A stretch of 64,000 nt of DNA from Anaerolineae bacterium (GTDB lineage: Bacteria > Chloroflexota > Anaerolineae > Promineifilales > Promineifilaceae). The stretch lies in NCBI GenBank assembly GCA_030425205.1, contig JAUIAP010000005.1, positions 291,519 to 355,518 of the forward strand, in the 5' to 3' direction. Positions 43,627-52,905 of this stretch are shown here, in pieces. How positions within the stretch are numbered: position 1 is the first letter of the stretch; every line of letters begins with the position of its first letter. The position numbers were made by a program, and so were the translations under genes. The notes beneath the pieces were generated by a model that saw only the letters and a program-made list of their open reading frames with translations, ran no database searches and was not told where the DNA came from.

Positions 43627-44591
43627 ACGAAATACTGATTTTATCGGCCGAAATCATCCGGCAATCTCTTTCGATGCACGATTGCATTGAGGGGATGAAA
43701 CGCGCCTATCACGCGCTCTCAATGGGGGATGCCGACGTGCCGTTGCGCACGCGCCTTGAGTTGCCCAGCGGGACAGCCCTGTTCATGCCCGCCCATGTCG
43801 CGGGAGATTTTGCCATCAAAATTGTCAATATCTTCCCCGATCAAAACCCAATGATCTCAGCCACTGTGCTCGTCATGGACGCGCAAACAGGCAAGACGCT
43901 GGCACTGTTAGACGGGGAGGTGCTGACGGCGATTCGCACGGGAGCGGGTGGGGGCGCATCGGCCGATCTTCTCGCCAATCCAAACAGCCGCAGCGTCGCC
44001 ATCATTGGCAGTGGCGTCCAAGCACGCGCTGGGCTTGAAGCGGTTTGTGCGGTGCGTGAAATTGAAGAAGTGCGCGTGTTTAGCCGTAACCGAGCCAATG
44101 CCGAACTGTTCGCGGCGGACATGGCGGGACATGGGATGATTCCCAACAACGTAACGGCGGTAGAAAACGTCGCCCAAGCCGTTGAAAACGCCGATATTGT
44201 CTATTGCGCCACAACCTCAACCGTTCCTGTTTTTGATGGCAATCTCTTAAAGAAGGGCGCACACGTCATTGGCGTCGGCAGCTATACACCGCAGATGCAG
44301 GAAGTTGATGCAGCGACCGTGCGCAACGCCCTTGTTGTCGTGGATTCGCGGGAAAGCGTGTTGGCAGAGGCAGGAGATTTGCTTGTGCCGATTGCAGATG
44401 GGCTGATTTCGGCCGATCACATCCATGCTGAATTGGGTGACATAATCGCTGGAACAAAAGTGGGGCGGACCAGTAAGGAACAAATCACCTTTTTCAAATC
44501 GGTCGGAGTCGCCGCACAAGATGCAGTTGCCGCAAGCATCGCCCTCGCCAACGCCCGTGCGCTGGGGTTGGGGACGGTTGCTTACCTGTGA
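43623..44591 (+). CDS. Ornithine cyclodeaminase/mu-crystallin family protein
   Basis: A 322-residue NAD(P)-dependent protein of the OCD/mu-crystallin superfamily, which includes ornithine cyclodeaminase, alanine dehydrogenase and imine reductases. The Rossmann motif is [17 protein letters not shown] near 127-143. [23 protein letters not shown] near 96-118 carries the conserved TAxRTGA, and [10 protein letters not shown] near 249-258 is the usual C-terminal signature. The exact reaction cannot be set from sequence. It is coupled to miaA by ATGA overlap. Confidence 0.88.
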   Translation: MNEILILSAEIIRQSLSMHDCIEGMKRAYHALSMGDADVPLRTRLELPSGTALFMPAHVAGDFAIKIVNIFPDQNPMISATVLVMDAQTGKTLALLDGEVLTAIRTGAGGGASADLLANPNSRSVAIIGSGVQARAGLEAVCAVREIEEVRVFSRNRANAELFAADMAGHGMIPNNVTAVENVAQAVENADIVYCATTSTVPVFDGNLLKKGAHVIGVGSYTPQMQEVDAATVRNALVVVDSRESVLAEAGDLLVPIADGLISADHIHAELGDIIAGTKVGRTSKEQITFFKSVGVAAQDAVAASIALANARALGLGTVAYL

Positions 44592-44646
44592 CGTTGACAG
44601 GATTCTGGGTCAATTTCGGTAAAGTCTTTAGGTTTTCGCCATTCAG

Positions 44647-44699
44647 GTACGTGGTGCGTGGTGCGTACTCTGGACACGTACCACGCACCACGCACCACG
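44647..44699. repeat. Foldback of GTGGTGC/GCACCAC heptads
   Basis: Two and a half GTGGTGC-type heptads on the left (44647-44668) face three complementary heptads on the right (44678-44699). The longest perfect stem is 16 bp (44650-44665 with 44684-44699). It occupies the spacer between the OCD gene and the binding lipoprotein. No coding sequence is credible here. Confidence 0.65.
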
Positions 44700-44802
44700 A
44701 CTTATCAAGTGGCAAAAACTGCGTGACATCAACTAATTTCCGAAATGAGAATAATCCCTTTGTTTCTAAAATCCATTGTAGTCCCTCCTTCAAAATAGCA
44801 TA

Positions 44803-47190
44803 ATGCGCCGTATGCAAAGATGGTTAATTTTCCTATTCGTCGTCCTGCTAATCGCCTGCAACGATTCGGCCGACGAAACGCCCACCCCCACCGCTGTCGC
44901 AACAGAACAAGTTATCGAGCCGACGACTGATGTGGCACTAGATCCCGCGACTACGCCGACTGCTCCACCCTGTGAGATAGGCGATAGTCTGATCATTGCG
45001 CTTGATGTGCCAGACCGCACAGGCCAGTTTGCCAACTTCGATAGTAACGGTGCAATTGTCGGATTAGATGTCGACGTGATTGAGGCAATATCGGCCGAAG
45101 CTGGCCTTACCTACGAACAGATTGTCACCCCGTATGATGGCGCACTCGCCGCCATTCGGATGGGCGAGATTGACGCAGCCATCGCACGAATCGAAATATC
45201 CGAACCCGCTCCCGCTGGTATTGTCTACACAGATCCCTATCTCGAAGTGGGGCAGATTTTGGTTGTGCGTGCGAACGATGAGGAGATTGGTTCATGGCGC
45301 GACGTTGCGGCCGACCAACCCATCGCAGTCGTTGCCAATGAGTTTGGGGCAATGGTGGCCACGACTGTACTAAATCATCCGAGCGAGCAGATTATCACCG
45401 CGCCGACATCGGCCGATGCGCTGCAACTATTGAGCGATTTTGAAGTCCGCGCCGCGATTGTCAACGATCTCGATGCGGAAGCATACACCGATCGTTATTA
45501 TCAACGTTTGAAAGTTGCAGGCGCAGGAACCCCTGATTACTGGATCGCGGAACAACAGTTTGGAATTGCGCTTGCAGCAAACAACAATATGCTGCTTGAG
45601 AAACTAAACGCAGCGATTTTTGCTTATAAATCGGCCGATTTAGAGACCACAATCGGGACGCGCTGGCTAGCCTCTAATACACCAATCGACGCGGGGGAAT
45701 CGCTGATTGGTACACCAACTGACCGCATGTTGGTCGGCGTGGTTGCCAGTGAGATTAATTTTGACCCTGCCAGTGAGTATGATCGCGTGAGCCATGAGGT
45801 TCAGTTGAATACATTGCGTGGGTTGGTCAAGGTTGACAGCGATGGGGCGATTGTTGGGGATTTGGCGGTGGGATTGCCGGAGATTTCGGCCGATAAGACC
45901 ACCTATACCTTCACCTTGCGTGATGGTCTCGTCTTCCCCGATGGCTCCGCACTTTCAACGACTGTTCTGAAAAATTCGATGATGCACGTCGCCAGCACGG
46001 GCAACATTCTCTACAATGTTCTCAAAGATGTGAATCTTGATGGTTTCGCTGACCAAGACGCGATCACGGTCATCGACAGCCGCACGATCCAATTTACGCT
46101 CACCGCCCCCGCTGGACACTTTGTCGCCCGACTCGCCACGCCTGCGTTTGGCGCCATCTCCCCACTTTGCGACTTCAATAACTATGATCCAACCGTCTGT
46201 GTCGGCATTGCCCCCTACCAAGTCAGCAGCTATGAACCTGCCGTTGCCGTTAGCCTGATCGCCAATGAAACCTATTTTGCAGATGCACCCGCGATGGAAA
46301 AGGTTGAGCTTCGTCTCTACCCAACCTCAAGTGCATTGGCAAACGCGCTCGAAATTGGTGCGGTGGATGTGGCATGGCAAGGGTTGACGGATGGCAGCCT
46401 CGTTGAACTGCTGGCCGAAAATGAGTATACATTTTGGGAAGGGGCAGGAATCTTTAAGAGCTATCTCGTCTTCGAGCAAAGCGAACCGCCGTGGGATGAT
46501 GTGCGAGTTCGACAAGCGGCTGCGCTTGCCGTTGACCGCGACGCAATCAGCCGTGACGTCTTTGAGAATTTGCGCGCGCCGCTCAACTCCCCGCTGATTG
46601 ACGGAATGCCCGGTCAAAATGCTGTCTATCCAGAACGCAATGTTGAGGAGGCGGTCCGTCTACTAACGGCGGCTGGCTTCAGCGCGTCAAATCCAGCTGA
46701 AATTGATCTGTGGTATCTGAATGATGGGCGTTACACGACGCTTGAGGGCGAGTACGCGACGGCAATTGCGGCGCAACTTGAGGAGACGGGGATTTTCGAT
46801 GTTACGCTCAACGGCCAAGCGTGGGGCATTTACAGTGGGCAAATGTTTAATTGTAACTATCCCACTTTCTTGCTCGGCTGGCCGCCCAGCAATGCAGCCC
46901 CCTATCTTGACGGTCTCAACTGGACATATTACTTCATTCTCAATGCGCCAACGCTCTGCTCCAACTACGAAAGTGAGAAAATGGACGATCTTTTTGAGAC
47001 GCTTTTTGAGGCAACCACACAACCAAATCGCAGCGCAGTTTTGGCAGAAATCCAAAATCTGTGGGCAGAAGAACTCCCTACGCTTGACCTCTACCAAGAT
47101 TTGAGCGAAGCAGTCTCGCTTGCAAAAGTAACCACCTTAGAGATCGATCCACTTGGCTTTCTTCGTTACGATTCACTGGAGAAAGAGTAA
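44803..47190 (+). CDS. Two-headed solute-binding lipoprotein (SBP family 3 plus family 5)
   Basis: A 795-residue lipoprotein. The lipobox is LLIAC, with Cys at about residue 19, followed by a Thr/Pro-rich linker. Residues about 60-300 resemble a family 3 (amino-acid type) binding protein: LDVDVIEAISAEAGL, AAIRMGEIDAAIA and YTDPYLEVGQILVV. Residues about 310-790 resemble a family 5 (peptide/nickel type) protein: YTFTLRDGLVFPDGS, TAPAGHFVARLA, and VRQAAALAVDRDAISRDVF. Each is normally a separate protein with its own ABC transporter. No permease or ATPase is next to it. The fusion is in one uninterrupted frame with no sign of error. Confidence 0.85.
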   Translation: MRRMQRWLIFLFVVLLIACNDSADETPTPTAVATEQVIEPTTDVALDPATTPTAPPCEIGDSLIIALDVPDRTGQFANFDSNGAIVGLDVDVIEAISAEAGLTYEQIVTPYDGALAAIRMGEIDAAIARIEISEPAPAGIVYTDPYLEVGQILVVRANDEEIGSWRDVAADQPIAVVANEFGAMVATTVLNHPSEQIITAPTSADALQLLSDFEVRAAIVNDLDAEAYTDRYYQRLKVAGAGTPDYWIAEQQFGIALAANNNMLLEKLNAAIFAYKSADLETTIGTRWLASNTPIDAGESLIGTPTDRMLVGVVASEINFDPASEYDRVSHEVQLNTLRGLVKVDSDGAIVGDLAVGLPEISADKTTYTFTLRDGLVFPDGSALSTTVLKNSMMHVASTGNILYNVLKDVNLDGFADQDAITVIDSRTIQFTLTAPAGHFVARLATPAFGAISPLCDFNNYDPTVCVGIAPYQVSSYEPAVAVSLIANETYFADAPAMEKVELRLYPTSSALANALEIGAVDVAWQGLTDGSLVELLAENEYTFWEGAGIFKSYLVFEQSEPPWDDVRVRQAAALAVDRDAISRDVFENLRAPLNSPLIDGMPGQNAVYPERNVEEAVRLLTAAGFSASNPAEIDLWYLNDGRYTTLEGEYATAIAAQLEETGIFDVTLNGQAWGIYSGQMFNCNYPTFLLGWPPSNAAPYLDGLNWTYYFILNAPTLCSNYESEKMDDLFETLFEATTQPNRSAVLAEIQNLWAEELPTLDLYQDLSEAVSLAKVTTLEIDPLGFLRYDSLEKE

Positions 47191-47193
47191 AAA

Positions 47194-47231
47194 AGGTGAG
47201 TTGTGCTGACATTTGCCAGCACAACTCACCT
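47194..47231. terminator. 15-bp stem-loop after the binding lipoprotein
   Basis: AGGTGAGTTGTGCTG (47194-47208) pairs perfectly with CAGCACAACTCACCT (47217-47231), four bases after the stop. There is no U tract on the plus side, but an A run precedes it, so it fits a leftward terminator or an mRNA-stabilising end better. Confidence 0.6.
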
Positions 47232-47284
47232 TCCAAAAAACCCTAGCGGGCCTTCAGTATAGTGTAACGTGAATTTTATGACGT

Positions 47285-47352
47285 TGTCATTCCCGCGAAG
47301 GCGGGAATCCAGTCTTAGAAAAGAATGGATACCTGCCTGCGCAGGTATGACA
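47285..47352. repeat. Dispersed hairpin repeats, copies 2 and 3, inverted pair
   Basis: ATTCCCGC-GAAG-GCGGGAAT (47289-47308) and ATACCTGC-CTGC-GCAGGTAT (47329-47348) are two diverged copies of one 27-bp unit in opposite orientation, bounded by TGTCAT and ATGACA. The first stem is identical to that at 15375-15401. They fill the gap between convergent genes. Confidence 0.7.
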
Positions 47353-47397
47353 GGACTTACTTTACGCTGCATTCAGCATGCTGTAATTACACGCATC

Positions 47398-49182
47398 CTA
47401 ACTGTTTGCGATCCCCTTTCCTGCTAAATCAATATGCAGTTCATCGAGCTGTTTGCGCGCAACGGCCGATGGTGCATCTGCCATCACGTCGGTCGCATTC
47501 TGGTTCTTTGGAAATGCCATCACCTCACGGATGTTTGGCTCGCCCGCCATCAATGCCATGATGCGATCAATGCCCGGCGCAATTCCACCATGTGGCGGCG
47601 CACCAAACTCAAATGCTTCCAGCATGTGACCAAACTGCTCTTTTGCCTCTTCAATTGAGAAGCCGATCATGCCCATGATCTTGTTTTGCAACTCGCGCTC
47701 ATGGATACGGATGCTGCCACCAGCCACTTCATAACCGTTGCAAACCAAGTCGTATTGATCACTTAGTACGGCGTGTGGATCGCTGTCGAGCAGTGGAATG
47801 TGTTCACGTTTGGGCGATGTGAACATGTGATGGCTCGGTGCGTAATGCCCATCAGTCTGCTCTTCCTCAAACAGTGGGAAGTCCACTACCCAGCAAAACG
47901 CCAACTCTTCTTTTTCGGTGTATCCCAATCGCTCCGCGATCTCGGTACGCAATGCGCCCATCACTTCGCGCGTGACCAGCTTCTCATCGCTAACAACGAG
48001 AATCAAATCACCCGGTTGTGCTTCCATGCGGTCAAAAAGCTCTGCGAGTTGTTCGGTTGTGAAGAATTTTGTGATGAAGCCTTTTGCCTGTTCTGATTCG
48101 GGATCGATTGCGATCCATGCCAGCCCCTTTGCGCCGTGCTTTTTGGCAAAGTCCTCAAGCTCGTTCATCTGCTTGCGACTATAACCACCCAAGCCCGGAG
48201 CCTTCAATGCCTTGACGGGTTTGCCTGCGGCCACATTATTGGCGAAAACGGCAAAAGAGGTTTTACCAGCAAGCTCGCTGATGTTCTGGATTTCAAGATC
48301 GTAGCGCAAGTCGGGGCGATCGGTTCCATACTTTTCAACCGCATCGTTGTAGCTCAAGCGAGGGAAATCTTCCCATGCAAGTGGCACATAGCCGACTTCT
48401 TTGACCATGCCGCGCATCAACTCTTCAATTAGGTCGAGAATATTATCCCGTTCGACAAAGCTGATTTCCATATCGAGTTGTGTAAATTCGGGTTGACGGT
48501 CGGCGCGTTGATCTTCATCGCGGAAGCAGCGTGCAATTTGGAAATAGCGTTCATACCCTGCCACCATCAGTAACTGCTTTAACTGTTGTGGTGATTGGGG
48601 GAGCGCATAGAATTTACCCGGATGAACACGGCTGGGAACGAGATAGTCGCGTGCGCCTTCTGGGGTGCTTTTGAATAGAATTGGCGTTTCGATTTCGACA
48701 AAGTCGCGCTGGTCTAAGAAGTCGCGGATGTACTTGATCGCCTTGTGGCGCATCACGATATTCCGCTGCATCCGTTCGCGGCGCAGATCGAGATAGCGAT
48801 ATTTAAGGCGCAACGTCTCGTCCTCGCCGCCATCGCGGTCGATCAATAGCGGGGGTGTCTTTGACTTGTTGAGAATCTTGATTTCGTTGACGGCGATTTC
48901 AATATCACCCGTATCCAACTTATCATTTTCCTGTCCCTTGAGCCGTGCAACCACCTCTCCTGTGACCTGCAAAACATATTCTGGACGAATTGTTTCAGCA
49001 AGATCAAAGGCGGCTTGCGAGCGGCTGGCATCGACAACGACTTGGGTGAGACCAAAGCGGTCGCGTAAGTCGATGAAGATGAGCCCCCCCATGTCACGGC
49101 GTTTATTAACCCACCCGGCAAGTGTGACGATTTCTCCAACGTTTTCGCGGCGTAATGCGCCGCAGCTATCTGTCTTAAGCAT
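47398..49182 (-). CDS. aspS: Aspartyl-tRNA synthetase
   Basis: Class IIb synthetase, 594 residues, of the bacterial type. The N-terminal OB anticodon domain includes VTLAGWVNKRRDMGGLIFIDLRDRFG near 19-44. The catalytic core has QSPQQLKQLLM near 191-201, RYFQIARCFRDEDQRADRQPEFTQLD (motif 2, near 207-232) and GIAPGIDRI (motif 3, near 535-543). The bacterial insertion (GAD) domain lies between motifs 2 and 3. Whether it is discriminating or also makes Asp-tRNA-Asn cannot be decided here; no gatCAB is in view. No T-box lies in its leader. Confidence 0.97.
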   Translation of the reverse strand: MLKTDSCGALRRENVGEIVTLAGWVNKRRDMGGLIFIDLRDRFGLTQVVVDASRSQAAFDLAETIRPEYVLQVTGEVVARLKGQENDKLDTGDIEIAVNEIKILNKSKTPPLLIDRDGGEDETLRLKYRYLDLRRERMQRNIVMRHKAIKYIRDFLDQRDFVEIETPILFKSTPEGARDYLVPSRVHPGKFYALPQSPQQLKQLLMVAGYERYFQIARCFRDEDQRADRQPEFTQLDMEISFVERDNILDLIEELMRGMVKEVGYVPLAWEDFPRLSYNDAVEKYGTDRPDLRYDLEIQNISELAGKTSFAVFANNVAAGKPVKALKAPGLGGYSRKQMNELEDFAKKHGAKGLAWIAIDPESEQAKGFITKFFTTEQLAELFDRMEAQPGDLILVVSDEKLVTREVMGALRTEIAERLGYTEKEELAFCWVVDFPLFEEEQTDGHYAPSHHMFTSPKREHIPLLDSDPHAVLSDQYDLVCNGYEVAGGSIRIHERELQNKIMGMIGFSIEEAKEQFGHMLEAFEFGAPPHGGIAPGIDRIMALMAGEPNIREVMAFPKNQNATDVMADAPSAVARKQLDELHIDLAGKGIANS

Positions 49183-49415
49183 AGTTATTCTTCCATCATT
49201 AAAACGCAGGGAGAATTAGATGGCGTTCACCAACCATCACATAGCGACGGCGGCGTGCTGCGAGATTGATTAATCTCGGAACATAGTATCAACCTGACAA
49301 AAAGGGGTGCTTTTCGAGTGCGTTCTAGCCCTGCGTGGATCGTTTCTCTGGTAAATTACCAATAGATTTTAGCATGGCATAGAAAATGCGTCATCTCTAC
49401 ATTCCACAATAAAAT
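49183..49415 (-). other. aspS upstream region
   Basis: About 230 bp ahead of aspS with no gene. It has a GAGATT-AATC-AATCTC hairpin near 49271-49286. No T-box core, and no confident promoter, was seen. Confidence 0.35.
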
Positions 49416-49446
49416 AAAAAATGACCATCACATGATGGTCATTTTT
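49416..49446 (-). terminator. Terminator after the cold-shock gene
   Basis: AAAAATGACCATCA and TGATGGTCATTTTT form a nearly perfect palindrome with a very short loop and T run, 25 bp beyond the csp stop. Confidence 0.8.
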
Positions 49447-49471
49447 GTATTATTGTAGGATGTGTAACTAT

Positions 49472-49699
49472 TTATCGCCGTGCCGCGACATGTTTTGCCT
49501 GTGGCCCCTTGCCGACATCGACAAGATCAAAATCGACACGATCCCCTTCGTATAGATTACGATAGCCATCTCCGTCAATAGCGGAGTAATGGACAAATAC
49601 TTCACGTTCACCCTCATCTGGCTGAATGAACCCATACCCTTTTAGACGACTAAACCATTTCACAATACCTGTTGTTCGACTACGTTCCTTCATCAACAT
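49472..49699 (-). CDS. Cold-shock-domain protein
   Basis: A 75-residue single cold-shock domain protein that binds single-stranded nucleic acid and acts as an RNA chaperone. RNP1 is KGYGFIQP (residues 20-27) and RNP2 is VFVHYSAI (34-41). The C-terminus GKGPQAKHVAARR is typical. GGAGGTG five bases before the ATG at 49699 supports this start over the ATG two codons later. A spacer of about 235 bp to the next gene leaves room for a long 5' leader, common for csp genes, but no known cold-box was recognised. Confidence 0.95.
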   Translation of the reverse strand: MLMKERSRTTGIVKWFSRLKGYGFIQPDEGEREVFVHYSAIDGDGYRNLYEGDRVDFDLVDVGKGPQAKHVAARR

Positions 49700-49936
49700 A
49701 CTGCACCTCCAACGTGCTGATTGGCGACACTTCTAATCAGTGGCCGCGTTGGGGACTGGCTGGATTGGCTCCGCTACTACCCCGTTTCTCACTGCTTAAC
49801 TGTAAACAATTTAACAGTTTTGCATGTTGATTCTCCATCAAGGCAAAGTGAAAAGATGTGAGGGATCGGCCGAAAATGTCCCACGCGCCGCAAGTTGTAA
49901 GATTGACCGAAAGAATTGTGAAGTAACCGAAAATGG

Positions 49937-50659
49937 TCAGCGTTTTTGTTGGAGGGAGGCTTCTAAAAAGGCGAGATGGTTGCCCGTATTGATAAATCCG
50001 ACGCTTTCTGCAAGCTGGATTGAGGCCGCATTGTTTGAGGCAACGACATAGAGCGGACGTTTGCCCTGTTCCAGCAAATGCTGACAGAGCGCAGCGACGA
50101 CACTACGCCCCCAACCCTGTCGCCTTTGGTCAAGTCGTGTCTCAACCCCGATCTCTGCAAAGCGACGTGATTGCCAGTTGACGCTGGCACTGGCGACCGT
50201 CTCACCATCGCGCCGAATCACATAGCGCAAAAGCCCATTCGAGCCAGTTTCGCTCGTCACAAGCACATTGATGACAGGTTGAAAACGCCCGCGGTCAAGT
50301 GCAAGGATGCTGGTGAGGGTCTCGCGCTCGATGTTAAACAGCCCCTTAATGACGGGAAGGTGATTTTCTGGCACGCTCATCAACACTGGTGCGCCAACGG
50401 GAAGTGCGCTGTAAATCAAGTCGGCCGTCGCCAGCATGTCACCGAGCGGCAGGCGCAATGTTACGAGCGGGCGAAAGAGATCGAGCCCCGTGCGCGAAAG
50501 ACAGACATAGCCTCGTGCGCGGGCAGTGTTGGGAAGATAGGTGACTAGAGTTGAGCGATTTTCAGGATGGTTAAAGGCGTAATAGGCGGCGCGAGCATCG
50601 GCCGAATTTTGTTCGTCGAGCAGATGACGCATAGCGTTACGGCGGTCAGTCAAGGACAT
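49937..50659 (-). CDS. GNAT-family N-acetyltransferase
   Basis: A 240-residue protein whose C-terminal 110 residues form a GNAT domain. VASASVNWQSRRFAEIGVETRLDQRRQGWGRSVV (near 153-186) contains the acetyl-CoA motif A with RRQGWGRS, and AASIQLAESVGF near 213-224 is motif B. The N-terminal half is poorly conserved and may confer substrate choice. The acceptor could be a small amine, amino acid or protein. It is divergent from the VOC gene, with only 56 bp between starts. Confidence 0.83.
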   Translation of the reverse strand: MSLTDRRNAMRHLLDEQNSADARAAYYAFNHPENRSTLVTYLPNTARARGYVCLSRTGLDLFRPLVTLRLPLGDMLATADLIYSALPVGAPVLMSVPENHLPVIKGLFNIERETLTSILALDRGRFQPVINVLVTSETGSNGLLRYVIRRDGETVASASVNWQSRRFAEIGVETRLDQRRQGWGRSVVAALCQHLLEQGKRPLYVVASNNAASIQLAESVGFINTGNHLAFLEASLQQKR

Positions 50660-50715
50660 GCTGGTATTGTACTGGAATGGTGGGTGTAAAGCAGGAATTC
50701 GTTACAATTGCGTCT

Positions 50716-51423
50716 ATGAAATTAGATCACGTCGTAATTTTGGTAGATGATTTGGAGACAAGTTCGGCCGAATATCGCCAGCGCGGGTTCAACGTCATTC
50801 TGGGCGGTGAGCATAAGGCATTTGGTAGTCAGAATGCGTTGATCCCCTTTGCCGACGGCAGCTATCTCGAACTGGTGACATTTCGGCAAACATTTCCGTA
50901 TAAGCCTCGCCCGTTCGAATACGCACGCCGTCTCGCGGCTGGTGAGTCGCGCCTATCTGCGCGTTGGCTTTCCATGAACGGACTCCCCACAGGATTGATA
51001 GACTTTGCGTTGATTTCCACCAATATGGAAAGTGTGCGCCAGCGCGGGATTGACATCGCAGAGTTGACAATGGGTCGCGCACGCCCCGATGGGGTCGAAC
51101 TGAAATGGAAAATGGGGCATCCTCCGTCGCTTGATTTGCCATTTCTGATTGAGGACATTACACCCCGCGACTGGCGTGTTCCCGATGAAACGAATCATCC
51201 GAACGGGGAAACGAGAATCTCTCAACTGACAATTGTGGTTGCTGATCTCGCACAATGCACAGAAAATTATCGTCAGCTACTCCAACGCGACGGTGTGCAA
51301 AAATCGCAAACGTCTCATTTTATGTGTGGCGAGACGGAAATCATTCTCACACCTCCCAACACGCCTCGATTACAACAGCATTTAGCTGAACGCGGCGCAA
51401 GCGTCTACACGCTCGTACTATGA
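50716..51423 (+). CDS. VOC-superfamily (glyoxalase-like) protein
   Basis: A 235-residue protein with two beta-alpha-beta-beta-beta VOC units. The first begins MKLDHVVILVDDLETSSAEY with the metal-ligand His5. The second begins near residue 170 (RISQLTIVVADLAQCTENY). It fits the glyoxalase-like domain group related to YcgJ/PhnB-type lyases and isomerases of unknown substrate. The ATG at 50716 is preferred because homology starts there. A TACAAT box lies only 7 bp upstream, so the mRNA may be leaderless. A SDR gene follows after 22 bp. Confidence 0.8.
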   Translation: MKLDHVVILVDDLETSSAEYRQRGFNVILGGEHKAFGSQNALIPFADGSYLELVTFRQTFPYKPRPFEYARRLAAGESRLSARWLSMNGLPTGLIDFALISTNMESVRQRGIDIAELTMGRARPDGVELKWKMGHPPSLDLPFLIEDITPRDWRVPDETNHPNGETRISQLTIVVADLAQCTENYRQLLQRDGVQKSQTSHFMCGETEIILTPPNTPRLQQHLAERGASVYTLVL

Positions 51424-51445
51424 GTGCCATTTAACGCCAATCACT

Positions 51446-52450
51446 ATGACAATCACAAACAACGCCCTCTCCAACACAAACATCCTCGTCACTGGTGCAA
51501 CCGGGTTTATCGGCGCACATTTGGCGGAACGCCTCGCTGACGATGAAAACGCTTCTGTGACCGCTACTGGGCGCAACCTCGATGCTGTGCCGTTCTTGCG
51601 CGAAAAGGTTAGTCTTCAGAAAGCGGATCTGCTCAAGCGGGACGAAATGAGCGCGGTGCTTGCGGGACAGGACATCGTTTTGCACATTGCGGCATGGTTG
51701 AGCGAGCGCACGGCCGATGAGGAAATGGCGCGACGTATCAACGTGGATGCCACGCGCGAACTCATTGAACTGGCTGCTCAGGCTGGGGTGCGACGTGTCG
51801 TCATGACCAGTTCGATTGCTGCGTATGGTGCGCCAGATAAGCTAGTGATGGATGAGGAAACGCCACTTGACGCGGAACAGTCAGATACCTATGGGCGCAC
51901 AAAGGCGCTGGGTGAGCTGGCGGCGCGTGATGCCGCCGCGGCGCATGGGATTGAGCTAGTCATCGTGCGACCGGGTATGGTCTATGGCCCGCGCAGCTAC
52001 TCTTGGACGACGGGGATGCTTAACATGGTGGAAAAAGGGATGCCAACGCTGTTTGGCAAGGCGGAAGGCCACGCATTCCCTGTCTACATCGACAATTTGT
52101 GTGATCTATTGATTTTGGCGGCGACGGAGGATGCCGCGGTAGGGGAGACATTTAACGCCGTTGATGCTCCCGTCACTTGGAATCAATTTTTTGGCTACTA
52201 TGGTGAGATGGCGGGGAAGAAACCACGGCGGATTCCCTTTTTCTTGGCACGCGGGGTTGTGTTGCTCAAACAGCTTTTAAAGCTACACAACATCCCGCTG
52301 ACCAACGAACGGTTACGTTTTTATCAGACAAAAACTGTCTATCCGTATAAGAAAGCGACAGCGCTTTTGGGGTATATGCCGCGTGTTGGGATTGAGGAGG
52401 GGATGGAAAAATCGGCCGAATATCTGCGTGAAATCGGCCGAATCAGCTAG
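51446..52450 (+). CDS. NAD-dependent epimerase/dehydratase (extended SDR)
   Basis: A 334-residue extended short-chain dehydrogenase. It has the glycine motif VTGATGFIGAHLAERL near 13-28, VLHIAAWLSERTADEE near 78-93, TSSIAAYG near 121-128 and the active-site YGRTK near 151-155. It resembles 3-beta-hydroxysteroid dehydrogenase- or sugar-epimerase-like members; the substrate is unknown. Its TAG directly abuts the TAG of the convergent panD gene, with no base between, and no terminator is visible there. It is probably co-transcribed with the VOC gene. Confidence 0.85.
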   Translation: MTITNNALSNTNILVTGATGFIGAHLAERLADDENASVTATGRNLDAVPFLREKVSLQKADLLKRDEMSAVLAGQDIVLHIAAWLSERTADEEMARRINVDATRELIELAAQAGVRRVVMTSSIAAYGAPDKLVMDEETPLDAEQSDTYGRTKALGELAARDAAAAHGIELVIVRPGMVYGPRSYSWTTGMLNMVEKGMPTLFGKAEGHAFPVYIDNLCDLLILAATEDAAVGETFNAVDAPVTWNQFFGYYGEMAGKKPRRIPFFLARGVVLLKQLLKLHNIPLTNERLRFYQTKTVYPYKKATALLGYMPRVGIEEGMEKSAEYLREIGRIS

Positions 52451-52795
52451 CTATAACCAACGCTCAAATTTGTTGTCTGCATCGACAAGAATCATCTTTG
52501 GCGCAAGATTGGGCGCATCGCCATACTCAAACGCAATAATGATCACCTCATCGCCCGTATGAATTAAGTGTGCTGCTGCACCGTTCATCCCGATAATGCC
52601 TGAATTGCGTTCCCCTTCGATGACGTACGTCTCCAGCCGCGCACCGTTTGTGTTGTCCACCACCAACACCTTTTCGCCGGGCCACAGATCGATCTTTTCC
52701 ATTAACGCCTTATCAATCGTGATGCTGCCGACGTAGCTGACGTCTGCTTGGGTGACAGTTGCCTTGTGAATCTTTGCTCGCAATATCTCGCGCAT
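52451..52795 (-). CDS. panD: Aspartate 1-decarboxylase
   Basis: Pyruvoyl enzyme that makes beta-alanine for pantothenate and coenzyme A. The 114-residue proenzyme has the self-cleavage site YVGSITID, Gly24-Ser25. Lys9 and the Tyr58 region are present ([24 protein letters not shown]). GAGAGG precedes the ATG at 52795. No panB or panC is adjacent. Its coding end abuts the SDR stop exactly, so convergent transcripts must overlap or end within the genes. Confidence 0.97.
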   Translation of the reverse strand: MREILRAKIHKATVTQADVSYVGSITIDKALMEKIDLWPGEKVLVVDNTNGARLETYVIEGERNSGIIGMNGAAAHLIHTGDEVIIIAFEYGDAPNLAPKMILVDADNKFERWL

Positions 52796-52905
52796 GTTTG
52801 CCTCTCTTGGTTGATGTTTCCGCTACATTTGACACCATAAACATCTGAAAGGTCTTTATTCACCACCAGTTTCTGACAAAAAGAATACAATCCTGCTTCG
52901 CTCAA

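Noticed and set aside
44494..44817. 107-aa minus-strand ORF covering the heptad foldback
   Set aside because: It translates repeats and the start of a neighbouring gene; there is no ribosome site.
49183..49471. T-box or other known riboswitch ahead of aspS
   Set aside because: No GGTGG-ACCGC core, specifier loop or paired terminator/antiterminator was found.
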